Origin: Gnomoniopsis sp. IMI 355080
Lineage: Eukaryota; Ascomycota; Sordariomycetes; Diaporthales; Gnomoniaceae
DNA length: 64,000 bases
NCBI GenBank assembly: GCA_027946555.1
Contig: JAPEVC010000178.1
Span: 1-64,000, forward strand
Direction of reading: 5' to 3'
This document shows positions 1 through 10,951 of this stretch, one piece after another. Below the pieces are notes generated by a model, which saw only the letters and a program-made list of their open reading frames with translations, did not search any database and had not been told where the DNA came from. A program made the translations under genes and the position numbers. The first letter of the stretch is position 1, and every line of letters begins with the position of its first letter.

Positions 1-438
1 TCTCTGTCACTTGCAAATTGACAATTGGCCCACGGACAATCCCCCTCCCCCCTCCCATCTTGTCGCACCTTCAAAGTCAAATATTTTGACTTTTTGCCCC
101 AAATATTACGGATTTGTTATCCGGATGTGGAAAACGCGTGGGAGCGATCAGGTTTCACATAGTACTGCATAGTATATATATAAAAGAAAAAGAGTTTTAG
201 TAATCCGGATTACGCGGGTCTTGATTTTGTTCTTATCCTTCCTACTGCTGTGACGGGTCTCAACTCTTGATTGTTCAGCAAAACCCTCTCATATGCCAGC
301 CGCACCACGTGGGAAACGCCCCCAACATATGCCCCCAACGCTCCAGCTTTGTTCCTGCTATCGACAAAGAAAGTCACGAAGTCATTGCGCTAACATTAAC
401 CCACGCGGGTTGAGGTTTCAGGGGGTAGAACGATACCA
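1..438. promoter_or_regulatory. Upstream region of the first methyltransferase gene
   Basis: This is non-coding sequence ahead of the ATG at 439. It contains a perfect 12-bp palindrome TAATCCGGATTA at 201-212, with a related TATCCGGAT at about 117-125, and a CACGTG E-box at 306-311. These are candidate transcription factor sites only; no factor can be assigned. No coding sequence is seen. Confidence 0.35.
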
Positions 439-2057
439 ATGGATGCGCACCAGGACCTGCAGCCGGGAATGAGCCGCCTGTCGATATCGTCGTCGACACA
501 CGACCCTTCCGATGACATACTGCGGATGACGGGACGGCATTCGTCGGTGTCGTCCGAAGATAGCTGGCAAAGTCCATCCGGCTTGCGCACGCCTGCTTCG
601 TCTCTCTTTTCAGAGGACTTGGAGACAACTGAGCCGAAGCCCCGCCAAAGGTCGACGGTGATTCACGAAGAGGCGGAGAACCTAGCAGATTCAACAGCAG
701 ATGATGATGACCCAACAGCAGCGACAGCTGCTGAGCTTGCAGCAAGGCCGAGAAACAACCATGAGGCTTCTGCACCCGCCACACCTCCGGAATCACCGGT
801 CCTTCCGCCGGCCGATCTCCTGAACAACAACAACAACAGCAACCAACCCAAGAGGGTCTTGCAGGCGGTCGAGTATGATCTGCCGTATACACATCCGACG
901 ATGCCGTGGGACAAGTTCTACTCAAGTCGTGCAGACTATCCCGACTCGATGTTTGAGAGCTTCCTAAAGTATCACCAAGGGCCCCTAAATGTCTTGCACG
1001 ACCTCGGCGCTGGGAGCGGTCTCGCAGCTGACGGTCTACTCTCTGCCATGCGCCGGTCACAGCCACGTGATGCGCCGACGATCAAGCTCCCACGCACAAT
1101 CTTGTCAGACCCGGGAGAGGAGAATCTCGGCATCACCTCGCGTTTCGTCCACGCACGTCACTCGGATGTAGCAATGGAGTGTTGGCAGGCGCGTGGAGAG
1201 GAGCAGGACCAATTCTTGGCGCCCGGAAGTGTCGATATGTATGTGGCCTGTCATACCCTGTGTATAACTCAACAGATCCATTTTCTTCCTTCCCGCAAAG
1301 CACTTTCCATCACACAAGTCGTCTTGCTGATGGGTTTGACAGGACAATATGCGCCGAGGCTCTGCACTGGATGGACATGCCCTCCGCCGTCTCCCAAGTC
1401 TCACGCAGCCTTCGCCCGGGCGGGACTTTTGCCGTGGTGCTTTACAGCTGTTTCCCACGAGTTCTCAACAACGCACACATAAAGAGAACCCTTCGCTCCC
1501 TGGTTGAGCACCATCTCCGCACACGCCTGCTCAAGTCCCCACGCAGCGACCACCAAGATAGCCCGATTGACCAAGACGACGATCACAGCACCAGCGACTC
1601 AGACTCCCCAGCCCCTGACTCCCCGAGCAGCGCACAGCTTCATCCCAACTGGGCGCGCGGGATGCGGTCCCTCGCCTACGGCCTCGATGCCGTCGAGCTG
1701 CCCGCCGATCAGTGGGATAATATCAAGCGCTTCGAGATCAACTGTGGCACAACGGGGTGGTGGTGGCCAAGTGCTTCCAAAGACGCGCTGGGTTGCGCGA
1801 CGCCGATGGCGGATGCGAGTCCCCACGAGCGGCTGATCTATGAGAGTTATGATGATTGGGGCCGAGTGGCGAGTGTGCGAGAACTCAAGGACCTGCTGAT
1901 GTCGATCCAGGTTGGCTTTGGAGAGAAGACGTGGGAGAGCCCGCTGTGGAAAGAGCTGGAGAGGGCTGCGAAGGGTCCGTTGCATTTGGTATGGCAAACG
2001 CATATGATTTTGGCGCGAAAAAAGGGTCCAGGGTTAGAAACAGTACCAGAGGAGTAA
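439..2057 (+). CDS. SAM-dependent class I methyltransferase (Crg1/TAM-like)
   Basis: Two exons, 439-1238 and 1343-2057, join in frame across a 104-bp GTATGT...ACAG intron to give 504 residues. Residues 1 to about 142 are low complexity (Ser/Thr/Asp-rich with an Asn run) and probably disordered. The Rossmann methyltransferase follows: a substrate-side segment THPTMPWDKFY, motif I HDLGAGSG, and, across the splice, the TICAEALHWMD stretch seen in the trans-aconitate/Crg1-type family, then LRPGGTFAVV. A Ser/Asp-rich insertion sits near residue 360. The family transfers methyl groups from SAM to small acids or lipids; the substrate here cannot be inferred. The start is the first ATG of the open frame. 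The gene ends tail to tail with Rgp1. Confidence 0.88.
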
Positions 2058-2466
2058 TAATAATGCGGTGGCTCTGGTGCGAATTGTGAGTGCCGGAGAT
2101 ACCTTGTGACTGGATCAGCCTTCGCTATTGAGGCCTTAGATGTTTGCGACTGTTGAACAGCATTTCCTTGAATGCTTCTCCCCGGATGGCTGTCAAGACT
2201 TTTGACGGAGGTTTGGAGGCTTCGATGCTGTGTCCCTCGACATCTTGCTGCGTACTTGACTGTTGTGGGTGAATCTATATGAAAAACACGCGACTCAGAT
2301 TCCATGTAAATGTCGCAGTATGAACATACTGCCAGTGGAATTGAATCAAAAAGCACATCGCTTTTCATGATTTGCACGTCTAAACAGTGCGTCTATCTAT
2401 CGATCGCTGTCGCTGTAGATGGCATTGACCCATCCGTGCATCTTGAGTTTGCATGTGTATTCTTCT
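2058..2466. other. Convergent intergenic region
   Basis: About 0.4 kb between the convergent 3' ends of the methyltransferase and Rgp1. It presumably carries both 3' UTRs. No further gene is seen. Confidence 0.6.
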
Positions 2467-5116
2467 TTACACCGCAAGGCCTTCCTCGAGAGCTTCATCT
2501 CTTTCCAACCTTTCGAGTCCTTCGCATACGGCGCCGTACACCCTCAACGGGACGGCGACTTCAAAACTCTCACAAGTGAGATTCTCTGCTGCGACCAAAA
2601 CAAGGCCACCCCGATCGTCGCGAGATATTTCTTCAAGAAGGTGATGTGGTCCCTGCTGGTGCTTAGGCTCCGGAATCAGGCGCCTTTCCTGGCTATAATT
2701 GCTCTGGACATCTTCGTCCTCATCGGGCTGCTCTTCTAAGGTCCGTGATTCGACATCCTGCGAGGGTACCACGAATTCTAGTCTGATCTTCCACTCCAGG
2801 CTGATTCCACTGGTCACAAATTCTGGCGTTGCTGTGACAGGTATTGCAGGATTGAATACCATGCGGCGGGAGTACAGTGTAGCTTCGGATGAGAACACAT
2901 GTACCTTACGGGATGCCCGATGTATACTTGCTTCAGATCGCATAGCTAGGCTAGGATCCACTCGCTCAGAAGTCTCAAGTGCCGCATGCACCGCGTAACA
3001 TGGTATTTCCGCTCCAGTGAAGTCGACAGCCATCGTCACGGTTTCGCCGAGACGGTATGCTGGCCGTGCAAGCATTACTACGCCAACTCGTCGACCGTTG
3101 CGAGCAATTTCGAAGCGATTCGCACTCTGCTGGCCTTCCACTGTGAGATTGCTCCGCATGATGGCAAAATCTATGGCATCCTTAGCTGTCGTCGCTTCTT
3201 CGAAAGCGGATGGTCTCCTAGACCCTGATACTGCGGTCGGTGAAAGTAACCCAGATCCTGAGCCATGGCGAGATGTATTGACCAATTCATCAACATATGA
3301 GAGAAATCCATTCATCGTTGACCCAGGATCAGCGCCTGTTCTCGACTTTTCTCGCAATTCGGCCTCACTTGACCGTCTCTCAATGTAAAGGCTATTCTTC
3401 TTCTCAATACTCCGTATCCGTGCCTGGTCGCGTAACATGATGTACGGTGAACTCAAGTCATGACCAAGGATTTCGCCGTGACTGTTGACGCTTCCCAACA
3501 CCCTGAACGGTATTTCCACAGACTTGACCTGCTGTTCTTTCATACCACCAGGTCGTTGTGTTCCGATGACAAGGTTGTAAGATATTTTCATGGCCTTTCC
3601 CTTGTGCGTAGGGGGCAGGCCCTTGGGTAACCTGAACGAATATTCGAAAGCCTTGCTTTCTCCTGGCGCCAAGGTAAGATCCACAAACAAGATGGATTGC
3701 GGTGTAGATAGTAGAGGCACCGACTTGGAACTCGCAACGCCTCGCATGTCTTTGATTGTACTCAGTTCTCCAGCGCCGAGCAACTCGCCGAGAGAGTTGG
3801 TAATGTTGCCCCAGCCAAAGCCGCGCATAAAACCACTCTGACTCTTCGATGTCTCTATGCCAACAACACCGCCTCCCTGACCTCCAACGACGGCCTTTCG
3901 TTTCACCTCTTCAAAGGGTGCTAGATTGACAAGAGACCCGTCGAGTGTGAATGATCCTTGCACCTGGACGTAGCCCATCATCAGCGCCTCGGGACGCTTG
4001 GCCTTCTGCGGAGAGAAGTTGGATCTCTGCCTCAAATGTGGAGGTCGCCCATGGGTTCTCAAAGGCTGGTGTAACACGTATTCAGAGGCGAGGGTCTCGG
4101 TGGAATTATTGCTCATGGAGTAAAACTCGCCGCTGCTCCTTGGAGTCCCCGCAACACTACTGGAAGACAGAATTCTCGCGACGGGAGTCATGATCGGCTG
4201 CTCATTGATGATCGGTATTGGTGGGTCTTTTTGGCGTATTGGTATGTTCGCAGGTTCCCCGAGCGGCGTAGGAGGAGTGCTGCTTGTCTCCGCAATCACA
4301 GTCTTTGTAGTGCCAGTGGTCACATCCGACATTGGTGAGGGGGCCATTGGAAACTTGAAATCGGAGAAAGCAGGCGATGGAACGTGTGGGGAGATCAGAG
4401 AGTCGATATTCGGCGTCGTGGGAGCGGTGGCGACATTGGAGGGACGTTGGAAAGGCGATTCTCGCCCGGGTGGGTAGGAGGCATTGTACAGAGGTGAGGA
4501 GGGTGACTGGAAGGTTCGTTGGGAGTGGGGTGCTATGCATGACAAGTTAGATCCAAGAGGAAAGTATTGCTGCATGAGACATGAAGGACGAACCCGATCT
4601 TGGACTGCGAGATATTATCTGCAAGCTGGCGGAGCGGCCATGACCACGAGGGCGCGAATTCGTTGAGCCGGCATTGCTAGTCGCCTGACTGTCGACTGAG
4701 GTGACTGAGCCGATAGAGACAATAGAGACGGATCTTCCATGGCTATTCCTGTTCCCGTTGCTCTGCTGGGTGTCTGGAGGATGAGAAGTGGGCAACCATG
4801 GGATCGAACCGGCGCGACTGCGGGTGGGCTTGGCTGGAGAGACACTGAGGGACGAGCTCGGGCGATGGCCTCGCCGGGAGGCGGATGTAGGGGTTGAGGG
4901 TGGCGGCGCCAGGCGACTCGAGGGATGCGAAGAAGAATGCGATGTTCCGGTGCGATGATTCGTAGGCGGAGGCTTCAATTGGGACTGGGTCGAGCTGGGA
5001 GCTGTGCTAGCCACGTTCTTGAGGCATATGGTCGCCTTGAGCTCCTCCCCGGCATAGACGACATTTGAATTGTCCCAACGCACAAAGACTCTGATATTTC
5101 CAGAGTCCGGCGCCAT
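2467..5116 (-). CDS. rgp1: Rgp1 family, Ric1-Rgp1 Golgi guanine nucleotide exchange factor subunit
   Basis: The N-terminus NIRVFVRWDNSNVVYAGEEL is the hallmark start of fungal Rgp1, an arrestin-like beta-sandwich protein. With Ric1 it activates the Ypt6/Rab6 GTPase at the Golgi for endosome-to-Golgi retrograde traffic (family knowledge). Exon 1 is 5116-4594 and exon 2 is 4532-2467. The 61-bp intron (donor GTTCGT, branch CTAAC, acceptor GCATAG) is needed because the two open frames overlap out of phase; with it they join exactly to give 862 residues. A long Ser/Pro-rich spacer (about residues 45-330) separates the first strands from the conserved body, as is usual in filamentous fungi, making it longer than the yeast protein. 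Conserved body segments include VDLTLAPGESKAFEYSFRLP and MAVDFTGAEIPCYAVHAALE. Confidence 0.9.
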
Positions 5117-6713
5117 GGTGAAGCTCCTTCAAGACGAAGGAGTGGTGGTAGGAGGCTCATCAAGATGTTTCAACATTGCTGATTCCCAACCATTAATCAG
5201 TAAAGCCAGGAACCAACGAATCGTCAGTGACCCAAGTACCTTGCAGCGAGTTCCGGATCTGGAGGGTCCTGAAGCCATTACGTAATTTCTCTGCCTTAAC
5301 CCCGACCCAACTCCTGACCCACCCTGGGGGTGCGTGAGATGGCCCAGCTCTTGCTTGACTTTGTTTCAATCGGAATACAATAAGCCTCGACTCCTGACCG
5401 CGGCTTTTCCTTCAGGGGGACCGAGAAATCAAATGGATACACGATCAGAATATCCTGCTGCTAACACCGCAGAGATGCTCTCAGAGTAACCAAGAAATCA
5501 TGGCTCAACGTTCCCGATCCTTAGCCAGTAATCCTGCAAATGGACATGGCACTATTTCGAAAGGCATCACATTAGATTCTCTCGTGCACAGGTGCTTAGG
5601 TCAATGTGACATAAATAATAAGTTAGAAACGCGGCTTTTATATTTGACTATTGGAAGGTCACAATACATTCTCTTCATCTTCGACCCATTCTAATGGCAC
5701 ATGCGGGCAGCCTGGTAGAATTTGTCTACTGCTAGGTTCCGAATTGGAAGACTAGTGGGCCACACATAAGATAGCGGACGTTTTACTTCTAATAAACGAG
5801 AATAAGATGCTGCTGAAGTGCGTTGAATGGGCTGAAAGTAGAGGATTTGGTGGGTGAACGTGCTGCAAATCGAAAACCCGGCCGCCTTGCTTTCGACCCA
5901 ACGTTTGCCAGACTAGCCATCACCTGGGCACTCGAGCCATTGCAAAAGGCGCTGGCAAGCACATCAAATTGAATCTCGAAGTTCACTTACCGGCCCTGAG
6001 AATTGGGGGCATCAAATTTTCGCCGAAGCAACATTTCTCAAGGACGAGAACAACAAAAATCTCGATCGGTCAAGCCGAAGAGGTAGCAAAGTGCTTGTCG
6101 TGGCACATCCTCCAGTCCTCGGACAGATTTTATTATTTCAATTGCACCAAAACCAAAAGTCAGTCAATTTTAACCTTTACAGTCTGTATTTACCTGGCCA
6201 TACCCACACTTTTCACCAACTCGTATGCAAAACTCACCCGCAAGTCAGACCAACTCGAGTCTCCGCCATACCACTGAAAATCACCCTGAAGATTCGAGAA
6301 GCGACCCAACGCACAAAAGGACCAGAACCAGGCTGTCACCTTCACTCTACATCAAACTTGACTGCTTCTCGTTCGCGTTTGATGACCTCCGCAAACTCTC
6401 TTTCTTCACACGCACAGATTTCTTTATGGCTATTATCGCGGTTTCATCTTAAAACCTCCCTTCCTATCCGGCAACAAACCTTCGACTTGACCGAATTTTG
6501 TACTGGAATTGCAAACGAGCCCTGCAAAGTATGCTGGCTGCACATCACTTTTTCTAGAAGTCTAATCCCGATTCTGCGCGTCGAGTCGACAACCCCCAGA
6601 CTTTGAATCTGCCATTTTGCGGGCTATTCATCTTTAACAACGTAATCGTAACCCCGAATTCCACCTTCAACCAAGATCCCTCTACCTCGCGCTTCCCCTC
6701 TCCGAGAACGAAA
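5117..6713. other. 1.6-kb divergent promoter region
   Basis: It separates the divergent starts of Rgp1 (minus) and the DUF7918 gene (plus). Only short open frames without family resemblance occur. The DUF7918 side (6100-6713) is pyrimidine-rich, as expected of a long 5' leader. No RNA gene or mobile element was recognised. Confidence 0.5.
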
Positions 6714-8215
6714 ATGGCTATCATCAAAGAACTTGGTCTTAGTGTCCAGGTTTTGGTGGGAGGAAAGCCTCTGAAAGAATACGCAGACGCGGAACCTGAC
6801 CTCGGCGACATCGAATTGGGGCACAATACGAAAGTCTCACACTGCTACATCGAGGGTCGAGAGAACACAGAGTTCGAAATCAAAGCGGAGGTCGTTCAAG
6901 GGAAGAAACCCGCTGCGCGTTGGATCCGAGCACACTCACACGCCCTGAGAGTCGATCCATGCTGCTCCGGCCAGGCGACGACTGTAGAGGAGTTAGGGCA
7001 ATATATTGACAAAGGTCCCGTTGACTTTGACAAGGGTACTGTACAGAAATACCGCTTCGCAGCTGTGTCAACTGGTTAAGTATCTCCTGAACACATAAGA
7101 TGCAGTCCTACAGGCTAACAAATTCTTAGTGGAGTGCGCGGACACACATCGTATCGAGGAGGACAAGGAAAGAGCCAAGCATTTGGGACTGCTCCGCATA
7201 GATGTATTTCGAATCCGCAAAAAACCCACTGTCAATGCAACAAAAAACACACCAACACCAGATCTGGAAGCGGAAACTCCTGAATTCAGCGATGGAAAAA
7301 TGACTCTCGCTGAAGTCGCCCTCAAGGGCAAAGCTATTTCTCTGGGTGCCATGTACGTTAATCTGCAGCCTGCTTTTCTTCCTTTCTAATTCCACTCTAG
7401 GTTATCCTCTCCTGTTAAGGAGTCTCATGGCTTTGTTTTCGACGACAATTGGGAGGACTATGACCCGCCAACCAGTCCCTTCGCTGTCTTCTGTTTCAAG
7501 TATCGCACAAAAGGTAAGAAGAAGCCCCGCAGTAAGACTCAGCCTCTTACTCCCCCCTCGTCTGAGTCACTACTTCTGATCCTCTTCTGGTCGTCATGAC
7601 AGTTGGCGTACCAGTTGCTAACAAAACACAGAGGACCTGCAAAATATAGGCATTATACCTTCTCCACGAGTCCCTTCACCCGAGCCAGTGCATACTACGG
7701 CCGTGCAGGAGTCTTCGATCGTGTCAAAGAAACAAGGGCCTCCTCCCAAACCAGTTGATGATGCGGTGGAAAGCTTACCTCAGGAGGAGGTCATGCGACT
7801 GGCTGGTGAGAGGCTCAAGGGTCTGCCCTGGGAGGATGTCACAGGGTTGTTCGGTGAAGGACTCAAAGGTCTACCTCTCGGTGACATTCCACGTCTGGCT
7901 GGCGAGCGACTTGGACTCTTGCCCTTTAACCAGATTCGGCGTCTGGCTGGCGAGAGGCTCCAGGAGAACAAGGTAAGAAGAGGGCGCCAGGGTGGTCTTG
8001 TATTTGAATCTTAATTAATGACTGTCTAGGGCCAAGACGAGAGACCAGCGACTATCAAAGCCGAGAGGCAGGAGGCGCCACCCTCGGGATCATCCGCCAA
8101 ACAGCCAGCAAAGATCAAACGCGAGGGCGACCAAGCCTTGAGCTCGGGCCATCCCTCCAAGCACAGACGGACTGGCGGCTCCAAGTGTACAATCGATCTT
8201 ACCGAGGACGACTGA
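6714..8215 (+). CDS. DUF7918 domain protein with 16-residue repeats and C-terminal SUMO-type motifs
   Basis: Five exons (6714-7074, 7130-7352, 7401-7513, 7632-7972, 8030-8215) join in phase to give 407 residues. Donors are GTTAAG, GTACGT, GTAAGA and GTAAGA. The N-terminal half fits the fungal DUF7918 family: the opening LGLSVQVLVGGKPLKEY, then VSHCYIEG, then VALKGKAISLGAML and the closing SPFAVFCFKYRTKEDL. Function is unknown; proteins with this layout are thought to be nuclear (inference). After the domain come four 16-residue repeats (LAGERL core) and a tail with two psi-K-x-E sites (TIKAE and KIKRE) and a terminal TIDLTEDD. The tail resembles SUMO acceptor sites plus a SUMO-interacting motif. 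The ATG at 6714 is chosen because it begins the conserved domain; the frame is open upstream to 6603 without conservation. Confidence 0.85.
7775..7966 (+). repeat. Four tandem 48-bp units coding a 16-residue repeat
   Basis: The units start at 7775, 7823, 7871 and 7919. Each encodes Leu-Pro-x4-Ile/Val-x2-Leu-hydrophobic/Ala-Gly-Glu-Arg/Gly-Leu-x2. Unit 1 is LPQEEVMRLAGERLKG and unit 3 is LPLGDIPRLAGERLGL. Periodicity and Leu spacing suggest an amphipathic helical array. The units are diverged at DNA level, so this is not a recent slippage product. Confidence 0.85.
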
Positions 8216-9191
8216 TTTAAAGGCACTCGTACGGTGCAAGGACTACAACTAAAATCAAGGATCATTGGACTGTAGGAAGGGGCGAGGGCGGACGATACTC
8301 CTGATACGAGACGTTCTGCGATAGATTGGAAAAGGTAGGACAGAATATGTCTACTGAAAGTGTGAAGGAAAAGAGGCAATAAATTGAGGTTCATAGGTTG
8401 ATGGGCGTGGTAATTTCAGAGCTGCTCGGGCCTAGGGTGTTGTTGAGAAGCCCATCTGCGTCTCGGAGCTGCCAGACTGCCAGCACATTAGGTCAAATGC
8501 ATGATTTCCGTCAGTCAATGTCATTGCTGATCAGCGAGGAAATCTCTTCAATTGAGAAGCAAGTTACATGCTGTTGGGTGCCAGGGTGACGCTGGAGGCT
8601 CATTCCACTGACGTTATGTGTGTGATTGGCTGACACTTTGAGCAAGCATACGCGCGATTGCAAAGGATAAGATTTAGTGTTAGAGTCTTCTCCTGAATAC
8701 TTGAACAATATCAGCAACTTACTGCATCAAATCCTTGGGTGACCCCTCTGCTAGTACACTGCATTCCAACAAATGTCAAAAGGTTGGCATCGCCGCATCG
8801 GCTCTGAGCCTCTGATGATATGAATTTTCTTTTAACTAGAGAGTATGATCAATTAGGATATCTCCATTGTTTGTTTCTCACCGTTCCAGGACATAGTGTC
8901 TCACATGGCATGCTTCTGTGAAGAAACTACTCCGTCAGTTCTCTATTGCAAAGAATTCAATGTGGGACTGAACCGTAATGCCGAATTCATTTGGCCTGTC
9001 TTTGCGAGAAAGGTTGCCGACAATGAAGAAACAAGGGTCTGTCGTTTCTCGTTCCTCGCGTTCCCGTTCTTGACTTTCCCGTTCCTCACTTTCCCCTATA
9101 ACGGAGAACGGTATCTCGTGTACAAATACCCCTCCCCAACTTTTCTTTCTACTCGATTCAATTCACTATTTACAATATACCCCAGGTAAGA
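8216..9191. other. Intergenic region
   Basis: About 1 kb between the DUF7918 stop and the kinase-like gene. A short direct repetition of CTTTCCCGTTCCTC-like sequence lies at about 9060-9095. No gene is supported. Confidence 0.5.
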
Positions 9192-10244
9192 ATGGCCCGC
9201 TTCGGTCGCACCGGGCCACGCCTCCAGCCTGCGCCAGGCTCGCATCCTCGCCAACCACTACGCGGCGTTTCAGGCGTTGCTTGGGAAGACTTGTTCCGTG
9301 TAGAAATCGACAACGTGTCAGTCGTCCAGCTCGACGAGGACTCTGTGGTGCTTGTACCCTCGGACTACGAAGAAGACCCTGGTCCTGTCGACAACCAAGA
9401 AGAACCGAACGGCCGGGAGCACTTAAGCCAGAGGACACAGCTCACCAGCGACGCGTTACGCGTTTGGAAGACTACAGCCGTCTACGAGCACATCACCGAG
9501 CCGCATGCGCGTCTCGTGCCCTTCAAGGGGCGCGACCCATGGACCGGCTTCCCCATCCTGGCCAAGCCATCTGGGCCACCGCTCAGCGTTTTTCTCGCGG
9601 AGCACAGGTCCGTCATGTACTCGCAACCCACAGGAGCATCAGCCGACGAAGGTGTTGGACGCATATTGCCCCAGTATCGGCCGCTCATCTACCAGTGGGC
9701 CCTGCACCTCATCTCCGGCCTGGTATTCATCGGCAGCCACTCCGTAGTCTTCGGCGACCTGCGCACCGACGCCTGCTGGCTCTCGCAGCCAGGCCTGGCC
9801 TTGTCACTCGTGGGCTTCCTCGATGCCGGCTTCCGGTCCCCAGCCATCTCCTCCGGAACGCAGTACAACGGCAGCTCGTGGCGGGACGAGCCCTTCCACC
9901 CGCTGCATGTGCCTCGGTTCCAGGCCGTCGTACCGACTGTCCGGACGGATTTGTTTCTGTGGGGATGTCTTGTCTATGAGCTCATGACGGGCCTTTGGCC
10001 CGGGAGTGGCTCCAGCACGCCGCACGCGCAGACGCAGCAGATGTTGGTGACACGGCAATGGCCTGCTTTAAAGGAGGGTTTTTGGGCCGTGTTGTCAAAG
10101 GGTGCTGGGAGAATTTGTATGGGACCTGTGGGAGTTATGGCGGATTTAGTCTCGACTCTAGAAGCTGATGGTTTCGAGATTGATGGGGATGATATTCGAG
10201 GTGGTCAGTTTGACCAACTATTTGCGACCGTTCAAGGTGAGTGA
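9192..10244 (+). CDS. Protein kinase-fold protein, predicted pseudokinase
   Basis: A continuous frame of 350 residues starting at the ATG at 9192. The C-lobe outline of a kinase is recognisable: HLISGLVFIGSHSVVFGDLR stands where the HxD catalytic loop would be, GFLDAGFRSP where DFG would be, then TDLFLWGCLVYELMTG (helix F). The His of HRD, the metal-binding Asn, a clear Gly-rich loop and a VAIK lysine are not visible, so catalysis is unlikely (inference). The C-terminus is uncertain. A strong GTGAGT donor lies at 10237, and splicing to an AG at about 10283 or 10301 would replace the last two residues with a short new tail, basic in the second case. Confidence 0.65.
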   Translation: MARFGRTGPRLQPAPGSHPRQPLRGVSGVAWEDLFRVEIDNVSVVQLDEDSVVLVPSDYEEDPGPVDNQEEPNGREHLSQRTQLTSDALRVWKTTAVYEHITEPHARLVPFKGRDPWTGFPILAKPSGPPLSVFLAEHRSVMYSQPTGASADEGVGRILPQYRPLIYQWALHLISGLVFIGSHSVVFGDLRTDACWLSQPGLALSLVGFLDAGFRSPAISSGTQYNGSSWRDEPFHPLHVPRFQAVVPTVRTDLFLWGCLVYELMTGLWPGSGSSTPHAQTQQMLVTRQWPALKEGFWAVLSKGAGRICMGPVGVMADLVSTLEADGFEIDGDDIRGGQFDQLFATVQGE

Positions 10245-10347
10245 ATGTTGCATTGTGCTACTGGCGATTGTTTCATGTGTCCTTTCAGCCAATTATTTTA
10301 TTAGGCGTCAGACCTCGTGGTGAGCGGTTGAAACCACTCAAACAGAA

Positions 10348-10690
10348 ATGGCAAGATCCCAAAGTCAAGATGCGAAAACCGAGCTTCTCGAAGCCCTCAC
10401 AGAGTTATACTCGCTTCTAGACACACTGGCCGCCCTGTCATCAGATTCCAATGTCAATAGCTTGTGTCTTGCCCCCCCTTGCGTCGTCAGGCCCCATCAT
10501 CAACGCCCAAGCAGCAGCCGACACTGTCTTTCTCACGTCCGCCCTAGCATTCCTCGCCAATGAGAACGTCTACAGCCACGGGTGAGGCTTCTAGCTGATG
10601 ACTAGCATATACTCCGTGTCTCAGCTGGCAGAGTTTCTAGAGCTTGAGGACCTCAGAAAAGATCGCATCACGGCGAAGCGTTCTTGAGCT
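10348..10690 (+). pseudogene. Small broken ORF, possible degenerate gene
   Basis: From the ATG at 10348 an amphipathic helix-like stretch is encoded (KTELLEALTELYSLLDTLAA). After a run of seven C at about 10472-10478 the natural-looking continuation (GPIINAQAAADTVFLTSALA) is in another frame; one C fewer would join them. Further on, LAEFLELEDLRKDRITAKR is open to a stop near 10687, and no splice restores the phase. I do not recognise the family. It may be a decayed gene, a sequencing indel in a homopolymer, or simply the 3' end of the upstream kinase-like gene. Confidence 0.3.
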
Positions 10691-10951
10691 CGATCATCGA
10701 AAAGACCTTCTACGTTTCACTGGTAATATCCTGCAAAAGGCGGTGTCTATGGGGGACTGTGTTGCTCAATTCAGGATCAAAGCTAACAATCTGTCACTAT
10801 ATCAAGGCCTCAGAAATCTAGACGGAGACACACGATGTTTACCAGTGCGATTCTAATAACAATTTTCCAACAAAGACCTTGAATACTTCCCAGGCAGTCA
10901 AGATAGCCCGGAACCAAATACCCTGAGATCAGCTCTCAAGTGTGAATATTA

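Noticed and set aside
374..1066. Long minus-strand frame of 230 codons opposite the first methyltransferase
   Set aside because: It is antisense to a well-supported methyltransferase exon and has Cys-run low complexity; no family resemblance.
4576..4614. Rgp1 joined by a 26-nt intron ending at ATGCAG
   Set aside because: Too short for a spliceosomal intron; the 61-bp intron with CTAAC branch and GCATAG acceptor joins the frames exactly.
4780..4830. GGATCGAACC-like sequence resembling a tRNA T-arm
   Set aside because: It lies inside the Rgp1 coding exon and no cloverleaf can be drawn around it; no tRNA was found in the window.
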